Shown: positions 1 through 6,139 of the stretch, in pieces
How the letters are laid out: each line of letters starts with the position of its first letter
Numbering within the stretch: position 1 is the first letter of the stretch
Assembly (NCBI GenBank): GCA_025454125.1
Contig: JALOPA010000019.1
Coordinates: 1 to 15,269, forward strand
Direction of reading: 5' to 3'
Length of the DNA stretch: 15,269 bases
DNA from: Thermodesulfobacteriota bacterium
Lineage (GTDB): Bacteria > Desulfobacterota > DSM-4660 > Desulfatiglandales > HGW-15
Notes under the pieces: generated by a model
The model's database searches: none
The model's input: the letters and a program-made list of their open reading frames with translations, nothing else
Told to the model about the DNA's origin: nothing
Translations under genes and position numbers: made by a program

Positions 1-183
1 AGCCGCTTTCTCCTTCTCCACCAGGAAAACGTGAGCACCCTTTTCCGCCGCTGCAAGCGCGGCGATCAGGCCGCACCCGCCGCCGCCGATGATCAGGACG
101 TCGGTCTCCACATCCCAGGAAACCTCCTGGGGGCTGTTCACGAAGCGAATAAGATCGCCGGTGCCTTGAAGGTCTTTGTCCAT
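1..183 (-). CDS. FAD-dependent oxidoreductase (fumarate reductase/succinate dehydrogenase flavoprotein-like), N-terminal fragment
   Basis: Sixty-one codons are visible, starting at an ATG (complement of 181-183) with a GAGGT ribosome binding site at 189-193, five bases upstream. About 25 residues of leader precede a beta strand (DVLIIG) and a glycine-rich dinucleotide-binding loop GGGGCG near residues 34-39. An alanine-rich helix follows, and a second strand ends in an acidic residue (VFLVEKE), which normally binds the adenosine ribose of FAD. This Rossmann layout is typical of flavoproteins of the fumarate reductase/ketosteroid dehydrogenase superfamily, which reduce or oxidise C-C double bonds. 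The rest of the gene, including the substrate domain, lies beyond the left edge, so the substrate is unknown. It is transcribed away from the hydrolase at 602 and has its own candidate promoter at 410-439, so it is probably not part of the long minus-strand train. Confidence 0.8.
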   Translation of the reverse strand, partial: MDKDLQGTGDLIRFVNSPQEVSWDVETDVLIIGGGGCGLIAALAAAEKGAHVFLVEKEKAA

Positions 184-211
184 TCGAGACCTCGATGAAT
201 TCACGTAAAGC

Positions 212-233
212 CGGCAAAGGATCCTCTTTGCCG
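212..233 (-). promoter_or_regulatory. Hairpin/inverted repeat in the leader of the flavoprotein gene
   Basis: CGGCAAAG (212-219) and CTTTGCCG (226-233) form a perfect 8-bp inverted repeat around a 6-base loop. It lies about 29 bases upstream of the flavoprotein start codon, inside the leader expected from the promoter at 410-439. No T-run follows on either strand, so it does not look like an intrinsic terminator. It could be an RNA stem that affects translation or stability, or an operator. The function is unknown. Confidence 0.45.
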
Positions 234-408
234 ATAGAAAGTGTCGCATCCTACAAAAGTCTGACCCTATCATCAAGGGAGGAATCATCCGGCACCAGCT
301 TTTTTCTCCCACATCTTCGGCGCCGATCCCCGCATGATGCTGTAACCCGGCATCGCCATAACGGAGGTTTCATGTCCTTTCGTCAAGCGATTTCAAAATA
401 AGTGTTAT

Positions 409-417
409 TGTTATAAT
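409..417 (+). promoter_or_regulatory. Candidate extended -10 promoter reading toward the UPF0173 hydrolase
   Basis: TGT followed by TATAAT (409-417) matches an extended -10 element (TGnTATAAT) on the plus strand. I see no good -35 hexamer upstream, which extended -10 promoters can tolerate. It overlaps the -10 of the minus-strand promoter, so the two genes may compete for or share regulation here. The predicted leader before 602 is about 180 bases. Confidence 0.35.
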
Positions 418-439
418 TAAAATACAAAAATCGTGTCAA
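410..439 (-). promoter_or_regulatory. Candidate sigma70-type promoter reading toward the flavoprotein gene
   Basis: On the minus strand a perfect -35 hexamer TTGACA (complement of 434-439) is followed after 18 bases by TATAAC (complement of 410-415), inside the most AT-rich stretch of the window. Transcription would begin near 403 and give a leader of roughly 220 bases before the start codon at 183. This is a match to consensus by eye only. Confidence 0.5.
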
Positions 440-466
440 GAATTTAAAATAGGTGCTTCGGCAACC

Positions 467-601
467 GTGGAGGGTACGTCATGGAATTGACGCAGGCAGG
501 ATGAAGATGATAAAAGGGCAAAGGGATACGGCGTATCGATTGGAAGCTGATAAGTCGGGCGCCATTGCCAACATACACCAATGACCACGAGGGAGGGACC
601 G
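467..601 (+). promoter_or_regulatory. Leader with two chained mini-ORFs before the hydrolase gene
   Basis: A good ribosome binding site GGAGGG (469-474) precedes ATG at 481 by six bases and opens a 7-codon ORF (481-504). Its TGA overlaps the next ATG as ATGA (501-504), which opens a 27-codon ORF (501-584). The stop of that ORF again overlaps an ATG as ATGA (581-584). This last ATG is in frame with the hydrolase gene and seven codons upstream of its more likely start at 602. The layout could couple translation of a leader to the hydrolase. It could equally be chance, because the mini-ORFs match nothing I know. Confidence 0.25.
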
Positions 602-1309
602 ATGGCTAAAACGAGAATTAAATGGATATCGCATGCCGGGTTTCAGATTACAAGTGGAACAGGAAAGGTAATCTATATCGACCCGTGGTTCGATAACCCA
701 CTCGCGGGTATGAAGCTGGATGAGGTTCGACAGGCAACGCTGATCTTGGTTACCCACGACCATTTCGACCATATAGGACAGGCTGCGGAAATCGTCCTGA
801 AGACCGGTGGCCTTCTCGTGGCCAACGTAGAAACGGCGCGACGGCTGCAAAACGAGACCCCCATCCCCAAAGAAAAAGTGTGCTACTTCGGCTATGGGAT
901 GAATATCGGCGGCAACCTGGTGTACGAAGGGATTTCCGTCACCATGACCCAGGCTTTTCACTCGAGTGCAACCGGCAGCCCTTGCGGCTACATTATCCGC
1001 CTGGAGGACGGAACCACGTTGTACCACGCCGGCGACACGGGTCTATTTGATACCATGAGAACCTTTGGAGAGCTCTACCCGATCGATGTGGCCATGCTTC
1101 CCATTGGAAGCGTATTCACCATGGACCCGCTCCAAGCGGCCCGTGCTGTCCGACTACTTTCACCGAAAAAAGTCATCCCCATGCATTTCAAGACCTTCCC
1201 CATTCTGGTCCAGGATGCTTCAGGGTTCATTGATCTCGTCGGCAAAGAGGCTCCCGGCGTGGAAATCGTCTCTTTGAACCCAGGGCAAGAATATCTCTAT
1301 TCGAGGTAG
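602..1309 (+). CDS. UPF0173-type metal-dependent hydrolase (metallo-beta-lactamase fold)
   Basis: The 235-residue protein is the usual length for small metallo-beta-lactamase-fold hydrolases of the UPF0173 group. The metal motif THDHFDHIG gives H52, H54, D56 and H57. Further expected ligands are H120 (FHSS), D145 in the AGDTG turn and H195 in PMHF, so both metal sites look complete. An early IDPW element near residue 26 is also typical. The start at 602 is preferred because GGGAGGG at 591-597 sits just upstream; an in-frame ATG at 581 would add seven residues. The family is thought to act as cytoplasmic hydrolases, but its physiological substrates are poorly defined, so none is assigned here. 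It is the only plus-strand gene in the window and converges on the MFS gene with a 15-base gap. Its link to the minus-strand pathway is uncertain. Confidence 0.88.
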   Translation: MAKTRIKWISHAGFQITSGTGKVIYIDPWFDNPLAGMKLDEVRQATLILVTHDHFDHIGQAAEIVLKTGGLLVANVETARRLQNETPIPKEKVCYFGYGMNIGGNLVYEGISVTMTQAFHSSATGSPCGYIIRLEDGTTLYHAGDTGLFDTMRTFGELYPIDVAMLPIGSVFTMDPLQAARAVRLLSPKKVIPMHFKTFPILVQDASGFIDLVGKEAPGVEIVSLNPGQEYLYSR

Positions 1310-1324
1310 GGCGAAATCCTCTAT

Positions 1325-2530
1325 TCACTTAATGCGCAGGGACAGGAAGGCCATGAGGATTGTGAGGACGAAGAGGATGTACCAGATGGGCTGATAGGTT
1401 CCGAGTTTGTCAAAAGCCAGGCCGGCAACGGTTGGCCCTATGGTTCCGCCTACAGCGGCAGAGCCCATGACAATGCCCATCAATTTAGCGAACGAGGCCC
1501 TTCCGAATGTTTCGCGCAAAATCGCCCCTCTCAGGACCATTCCTCCGCCGAAGCCTGGAGGATACAAGCACAAGAAAACGTAGATCAGCCACGGCCGCTG
1601 CACATTGGCAAAGGTGAGCACTCCCAGGCCCACAAGCACGAAGGCGGTCGCCATCACCACCCTTTTTTCAAAGCGGTCGGCGAGATACCCCAAGCCGAAT
1701 CTCCCGACAATACTAATCAATGGAATCGCCCCCGCCACAACCCCGGAAAAAGCGCGCCTGTAGCCAAGGCTCGTCAGGAACGGGATGACATGGGTCGCGA
1801 TCGCGGTCATGGCCATGAACCGGATCCCTTCAGCTATGTTCAAGTACCAGAACGCTTTGTTTCTGAATGCCTCTTGAAGGGTCACTTCAGGCGAGGAGGA
1901 GGCATCCCTCGCGGTTCCCGTGTTTTTCTGGGGCTCTTTTCCGTCGGGACACAACCCATACCCCTCGGGCGAATTGCGCACCAGGAGCGACAAGGGGATG
2001 CCGACGGCCCACATTCCCAGCCCCAAGATGCCCAGGGTCGTTCTCCACCCATAGGAATCGATCAAGAAGATGATGAGAGGAACGACGAGACCTCCCAGCC
2101 CGAAACCGGAAGCCATGATCCCTAGCGCGATCCCCACATGCCTCTGAAACCAGTTCGCCACAACACTCATCGTCACTAGGCTGGTGCAGCCCCCAGCGCC
2201 TAAGGCCACGATCATGAACGCTCCATAGAACGTGGGGAGAGACTGGGTGATACTGAGAACAAGCAGGCCGGCCCCAATGGCCAATGTGCCGCTCAACATC
2301 AGCAGGCGTGACCCGAATCTGTAGACAAGGAAACCGACAAGGGGCGCGAATAACCCCATCTCAAAACCGCGAAGACTCGCCGCAAAGGATATCTGGGTGT
2401 AGCTCCAGCCGAGCTCCGCCTGGATGGGGCCGAAAAAGGCCGTGAACCCTGAGGTCACAACACCTCCGACACAGAAGCTCACGCCGGCGCAAGCCAAGAC
2501 CACCCACCACCCATAAAAGATCCGTGACAT
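1325..2530 (-). CDS. MFS transporter, oxalate/formate antiporter- or monocarboxylate-porter-like
   Basis: The 401-residue protein is very hydrophobic and can be divided into about 12 membrane segments. The N-terminus (FYGWWVVLA) is characteristic of the OFA/monocarboxylate-type branch of the major facilitator superfamily. Loop 2-3 has a motif-A-like VYRFGSR near residue 70, and its duplicate GYLADRFEKR lies in loop 8-9. A central cytoplasmic loop rich in polar residues (about 195-215) joins the two halves. The ATG at 2530 has AAGGA upstream. It is the last gene of the minus-strand train, 25 bases after the TctA stop, which suggests it is cotranscribed and moves a substrate or product of the pathway, probably a small organic anion. 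The substrate is inferred from family and context only. Confidence 0.85.
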   Translation of the reverse strand: MSRIFYGWWVVLACAGVSFCVGGVVTSGFTAFFGPIQAELGWSYTQISFAASLRGFEMGLFAPLVGFLVYRFGSRLLMLSGTLAIGAGLLVLSITQSLPTFYGAFMIVALGAGGCTSLVTMSVVANWFQRHVGIALGIMASGFGLGGLVVPLIIFLIDSYGWRTTLGILGLGMWAVGIPLSLLVRNSPEGYGLCPDGKEPQKNTGTARDASSSPEVTLQEAFRNKAFWYLNIAEGIRFMAMTAIATHVIPFLTSLGYRRAFSGVVAGAIPLISIVGRFGLGYLADRFEKRVVMATAFVLVGLGVLTFANVQRPWLIYVFLCLYPPGFGGGMVLRGAILRETFGRASFAKLMGIVMGSAAVGGTIGPTVAGLAFDKLGTYQPIWYILFVLTILMAFLSLRIK

Positions 2531-2555
2531 GTTGTTCCTTCGGATGCTGCGCCCC

Positions 2556-4100
2556 CTAATCCTCTTTAGGGGTCACCGCCTCCCTTGCCTTTTTCGGCGA
2601 AGAACCGCGCCGGCGACGTCTCAAGAAGCCCGTGAGAACCGGTGAAACGACCATGAGAAGGGTGGCCGCCATCAGAATCATGGAAATCGGCCTCGTGAAA
2701 AAGATCATGGGGCTTCCCTGCGATATGACCAGGCTCTGGCGAATCGCCTTCTCGAGCATCTCACCGAGAACGAACCCCAGCATAAAGGGCGCGGGCTCGT
2801 AGGCGAATTTCCGCATCAGATACCCCACCACACCGAAGACCACCATGATCACGATGTCGGTGGCGTTGTTATTGAGGCTGTAAGCCCCGATGACACAAAC
2901 CAGTACGATGAGAGGAGAGAGCACCGCAAAAGGGACTTCGATAATTTTCACAAAGAAGCGGATCAGAGGGACGTTCAGGATCAGGAGGACCGCATTCCCC
3001 ACATACATGCTGGTAATGAGACCCCAGAAGACCTGAGGATGCTCCTTTAGAATAAAAGGCCCCGGAGTGACCCCATGGAGCATAAAGGCTCCGATCAGAA
3101 GAGCCATGACCACGTTCGACGGTATCCCCAGAGTCAGGAGCGGAATAAAAGCCCCGTTGACCGCCGAATTGTTGGCCGATTCGGGACCGGCCACCCCTTC
3201 AATGGCGCCCTTTCCGAATTGTTCAGGATGTTTCGAAAGTCTTTTCTCCATCGCGTAAGACGCGAATGACGAGATCACGGCTCCCCCTCCCGGAAGAATC
3301 CCGAGAAAAAATCCTAGAAGGGTCCCTCTCCCGATCGGTTTCAGGCTCACTCTCCAATCGCCCCGGTCAGGCAAGAGGTCCTTCAGCCGGCTGGAGTATT
3401 TTATCGAATCTCGCGACGCCCTTGCTCCGGCGCTCTCCGCCATGAAAAGCACTTCTCCGATGCCGAACAGCCCCATGGCCAGCACTGCCATGTTGACGCC
3501 TTCAATCAAGGATTGCGATCCGAAGGTGAATCTCTCGACAGCAGTCGCAGGATCCATCCCGATGGTTCCCACGGCGAGGCCCAAGGCGCCCATGAGCATC
3601 GCCTTGACCGGAGATCCACTCCCCAGATACATGACCAGGGTCAGCCCCAAGATGACCAGCGCCGCATATTCCGCCGGACCGAACATCAAGGCGAATCTCG
3701 AAAGCGGCGGCGCCAGCAGGCTCAAGGCGAGGGTTCCACACGTTCCAGCAAGGAAGGATCCAAATGCCGCTATGCCCAGGGCTCTCCCTGCCTTGCCCTG
3801 CAAAGCCATTTTGTAGCCGTCGATGCAGGTCACCACAGACGACGCTTCCCCGGGAATGTTGATGAGGACGGAGGTGATGGTCCCTCCGTATTGGGCCCCG
3901 TAATAGATTCCGGAGAGCATGATAACGGCCGAAATGAGATCCAGCTTGTAGGTCACCGTGAGAAGCATGGCGATGGTTGCCGTCGGACCCAACCCCGGTA
4001 GCACGCCGATCATGGTTCCCAGCGTGCACCCGATGAAACAATAAAGGATGTTTTGCAGGGAAAGGGATATGCTGAACCCCATGATCAGACCGTCAAGCAT
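2556..4100 (-). CDS. tctA: Tripartite tricarboxylate transporter (TTT), large membrane subunit TctA family
   Basis: The 514-residue inner-membrane protein carries the family hallmarks twice: GVLPGLGPTATIAMLL near residue 33 and GILPGGGAV in the second half. It also has the conserved IYYGAQYGG, NIPGE and GPESANN segments. TctA proteins form the 12-helix translocation channel of TTT systems, which are secondary transporters driven by an ion gradient and fed by a periplasmic TctC protein. The ATG at 4100 has only a weak ribosome binding site, but the resulting N-terminus (MLDGLIMGFS) matches the usual family start. It lies 47 bases after tctB. A basic tail (FLRRRRRGSSPKK) ends the protein and is probably cytoplasmic. 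The protein is clearly paralogous to the second TctA at the right edge of the window. Confidence 0.95.
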   Translation of the reverse strand: MLDGLIMGFSISLSLQNILYCFIGCTLGTMIGVLPGLGPTATIAMLLTVTYKLDLISAVIMLSGIYYGAQYGGTITSVLINIPGEASSVVTCIDGYKMALQGKAGRALGIAAFGSFLAGTCGTLALSLLAPPLSRFALMFGPAEYAALVILGLTLVMYLGSGSPVKAMLMGALGLAVGTIGMDPATAVERFTFGSQSLIEGVNMAVLAMGLFGIGEVLFMAESAGARASRDSIKYSSRLKDLLPDRGDWRVSLKPIGRGTLLGFFLGILPGGGAVISSFASYAMEKRLSKHPEQFGKGAIEGVAGPESANNSAVNGAFIPLLTLGIPSNVVMALLIGAFMLHGVTPGPFILKEHPQVFWGLITSMYVGNAVLLILNVPLIRFFVKIIEVPFAVLSPLIVLVCVIGAYSLNNNATDIVIMVVFGVVGYLMRKFAYEPAPFMLGFVLGEMLEKAIRQSLVISQGSPMIFFTRPISMILMAATLLMVVSPVLTGFLRRRRRGSSPKKAREAVTPKED

Positions 4101-4147
4101 GACACCATTCCGCGGATAGAGCGTTCGACGAACCTATCCTCAATACA

Positions 4148-4624
4148 CTACCACCCTCTCACAGGCCCCTTCGGCAGAGGAACCCCCAACAAGCAGGCAA
4201 AGAGGATGTAACTGGTCGCAATGGAGATGCCGACCAACATGAGGGCCTTTGTCCAGCTTTGTCTTTCGACAATCTTGGCCAGAGGGAAGAGGAGAAGGGC
4301 GGAAGCCACGAGGAAACCAAGCCTCTCCATCAACAACCCATATCCCACCATGAGGATGGCGTAAAAAGAGACTTTGAATATCGTCTCCTTCTTCCCTCTC
4401 CAAGTCCCCGCCGTCCCGGTCTCACCTGCTGCACGGGCAGGGTAGAGGGCTTTGAGCAGAATGATCAGGCTCAACACGATGATGACAACGGCAATCGCCA
4501 GTGGGAAAAACCCTTCATCCGGGCCGAATTGGCTCCAAACGGAAAGGCGAAAGGATTGGAAAGCCAAAAAGAGCCCCAACACCAGAAGGAAGAGACTGCT
4601 TGCGAAATCCTTTTTGTCGATCAC
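4148..4624 (-). CDS. tctB: TTT small membrane subunit TctB family
   Basis: I use a GTG start at 4624 (VIDKKDF), which has AAGGA six bases upstream and gives 158 residues, the normal size for TctB. The longer reading frame to 4780 adds 52 arginine- and glycine-rich residues that do not look like protein. Four membrane helices can be traced: about residues 8-24, 40-60, 88-110 and 122-146. The segment FGPDEGFFPL after helix 1 and the C-terminal LLGVPLPKGP are characteristic of the family. TctB is the small partner of TctA in the membrane. It sits between tctC and tctA in the same orientation, the standard makeup of a TTT transporter. Confidence 0.9.
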   Translation of the reverse strand: MIDKKDFASSLFLLVLGLFLAFQSFRLSVWSQFGPDEGFFPLAIAVVIIVLSLIILLKALYPARAAGETGTAGTWRGKKETIFKVSFYAILMVGYGLLMERLGFLVASALLLFPLAKIVERQSWTKALMLVGISIATSYILFACLLGVPLPKGPVRGW

Positions 4625-4844
4625 AAGGCATCCTTTCAAGAACAGATCTGTTGAGAGGCTCCCTCCAGGGAGATGAACTCCCCCCAAAGGCCTCGGCTCC
4701 CCGTGTCCCGCTGCAATCGCTCGGCGCTTCAGCCTACGTTCTCTTCGCAAAGGATACGCTCCACGGGCCCACGGCGCCACAGAGAGGACCTCCCTTGCGA
4801 CACACTGCTCATCGCCGCAACGAACCTCCGTGGAGAATCACGTG
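4625..4844 (-). other. 220-base spacer between tctC and tctB, no confident gene
   Basis: The spacer is unusually long for this tightly packed train. On the minus strand it holds a possible 27-codon ORF after a GGAGG near the tctC stop, but I see no recognisable product. Near tctB there is a 12-bp perfect palindrome AACAGATCTGTT (4641-4652) and a small hairpin CTCCC-TCCA-GGGAG (4659-4672), both just upstream of the tctB ribosome binding site. No T-run terminator is visible. Differential expression of the binding protein over the membrane subunits could be set here by RNA structure or processing. Confidence 0.35.
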
Positions 4845-5846
4845 CTACTGGGCCTGCTTGGCGAGACCGAGGTCCTTGAGCACCTTGCCTTGAGCGTCAA
4901 AGTCCTTGTGCACCATCTTCTCGAAGGACTCTGCTTCTCGAAAAATGGGCGTGCAATAGAGCGTGCCCAGCAATTCCTTGAACGAAGCTTCTTCATACGC
5001 TTTCTTGAAGGCGTCCTGAAGCTTCTTGAGGATTTGCTTGTCTACTCCCTTAGGGGCGCAAAGACCGATCCAGAGAGGGGCCTCCACGTTGTAGCCCAGC
5101 TCAAAGAAAGTGGGAATACCTGGAAAGGCCTCCATCCGCTTTTCCCCCTGAACGGCCAGACCGCGAAACCGTCCTGTTTTCACCTGCGCAGGCGTCTCGG
5201 CCGCAATCCCCGCATCGATGTGACCACCCAGGAGTTTCGTCACCACTTCCGCCCCACCGCCCACAGGGACGTGATTCAGCTTCACCTTCTCCAGAGCAAA
5301 CACCTGTTCCATCAGGATGTGCTGGCCGCCCAGAGGAGAAGGAGTCGCATAATTCAGCTTCCCGGGCTCCTTCCGTGCTTCTGCGATCAAGTCCTTCATG
5401 GTCTTCCATCGGGATTCGGTCTGGACGCAGAAGATCTGACTCAGATCGGCATATTGCATGATCCAGGCAAAGTCCTCTTTGGTGTTGTAGGGCACAGAGC
5501 GCAGATGGGGAATGATGACCGGAGCGCTCCATGAAACAATCCCGATGGTATACCCGTCCGGATCCGCTTTTGCCACTGCGGTCGCTCCAATCACTCCTCC
5601 TCCTCCCACCTTGCTGACCACAACGACGGGTTGACCCAAGAGCTTGCTCGCCGAATCCGCAAGCTTTCTTCCCGTCAGATCGGCAACCCCTCCCGCGGCA
5701 AATTGAACCACCAAGGAAATCGGCTTGGACGGGAATTTAGCCGGATCCTCCCCCCCAGCGCAGGGGCTGGCGATCAGGGAAAACGCGACAATCGCCCATG
5801 AAAATAACTTCCAGTTTGCCTTCATCCTTTGCTTTTGTCCTTTCAT
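4845..5846 (-). CDS. tctC: TTT periplasmic solute-binding protein, TctC/Bug family
   Basis: Starting at the ATG at 5846, behind a strong GGAGGAG tract, the product is 333 residues, normal for Bug/TctC proteins. A basic N-terminus and a hydrophobic helix (about residues 13-27) form a signal peptide. A cysteine at 29 follows, but the proline before it makes a lipoprotein signal unlikely, so a soluble periplasmic form is expected. The family signature follows: strand ISLVVQF, then AAGG (50-53), D56 and R60 in the loop that grips a carboxylate, then VGGGGVIGA and ADPDGYT. These proteins capture mono-, di- or tricarboxylates or related compounds and pass them to TctA/TctB. The ligand cannot be told from the sequence. 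It lies downstream of hyuA in the same orientation, which ties the transporter to the enzymes. Confidence 0.93.
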   Translation of the reverse strand: MKGQKQRMKANWKLFSWAIVAFSLIASPCAGGEDPAKFPSKPISLVVQFAAGGVADLTGRKLADSASKLLGQPVVVVSKVGGGGVIGATAVAKADPDGYTIGIVSWSAPVIIPHLRSVPYNTKEDFAWIMQYADLSQIFCVQTESRWKTMKDLIAEARKEPGKLNYATPSPLGGQHILMEQVFALEKVKLNHVPVGGGAEVVTKLLGGHIDAGIAAETPAQVKTGRFRGLAVQGEKRMEAFPGIPTFFELGYNVEAPLWIGLCAPKGVDKQILKKLQDAFKKAYEEASFKELLGTLYCTPIFREAESFEKMVHKDFDAQGKVLKDLGLAKQAQ

Positions 5847-5896
5847 GGTCTCTCCTCCTCCTTCCTCTCTTGAGTGTCCCTCGTTCATTTCCTCCT
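5847..5896 (-). promoter_or_regulatory. Purine-rich tandem Shine-Dalgarno tract before tctC
   Basis: The fifty bases upstream of the tctC start read on the minus strand as an almost pure purine run with repeated GGAGG-like elements: AGGAGGAA near 5890 and GGAAGGAGGAGGAG just before 5846. An in-frame ATG at 5888 lies between them and would add 14 polar residues to the signal peptide, so I prefer 5846. Multiple binding elements fit high expression of a binding protein. Confidence 0.45.
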
Positions 5897-6139
5897 CTAC
5901 CTGAGGGAAAGATGTTCCCGGATTCCCCATCCCGATTCTTCCTTCAAAGACCATTGCTCCACATCAGAATGCGGATAGGAACACATGATCCGCCGCTTCG
6001 ACTCAGGGCACGAGCCGGCTGCTCCTCCAGGTATCTCGCATAAGTTTGCCCCCATGATTTTTTCCTTCTTGTTTCTTTGCGACAGTCTAAAGCGCCCAGC
6101 GGATGATTCGTGTTTTGACGCTGGGACGATGCCTTTCAT
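5897..6139 (-). CDS. Doubtful small ORF between hyuA and tctC, 80 codons or 52 from an inner start
   Basis: The ATG at 6139 overlaps the hyuA stop as ATGA, a common sign of translational coupling, and the frame stays open for 80 codons to 5897. An inner ATG at 6055 has a better ribosome binding site (AAGGA about seven bases upstream) and would give 52 residues with three cysteines (LCEIP, SCPES, MCSYP). I recognise no domain, signal peptide or helix. Base composition and codon choice (TCA, TTA, ATA) are less convincing than in the neighbours. It fills most of a gap of almost 290 bases. A 7-bp stem CCCAGCG/CGCTGGG (6095-6101 and 6119-6125) lies within its first part, so the stretch may instead be a structured untranslated spacer. 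Confidence 0.28.
   Translation of the reverse strand: MKGIVPASKHESSAGRFRLSQRNKKEKIMGANLCEIPGGAAGSCPESKRRIMCSYPHSDVEQWSLKEESGWGIREHLSLR

Noticed and set aside
195..401. Plus-strand open frame of 68 codons in the divergent intergenic region
   Set aside because: No ribosome binding site, a Ser/Arg-rich composition, and it runs through the predicted leader and promoter of the flavoprotein gene.
479..1027. Minus-strand open frame of 182 codons
   Set aside because: It is antisense to the UPF0173 hydrolase, which shows all metal ligands.
4625..4780. N-terminal extension of tctB by 52 codons
   Set aside because: It is rich in Arg, Gly and Pro, whereas TctB proteins begin just before the first membrane helix. 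The GTG at 4624 has a well-spaced AAGGA.
4830..5534. Plus-strand open frame of 234 codons
   Set aside because: It is antisense to tctC, which has a complete family signature and signal peptide.
6095..6125. Stem CCCAGCG/CGCTGGG after hyuA as an intrinsic terminator
   Set aside because: The loop is 17 bases and no T-run follows on the minus strand, so termination is not supported.
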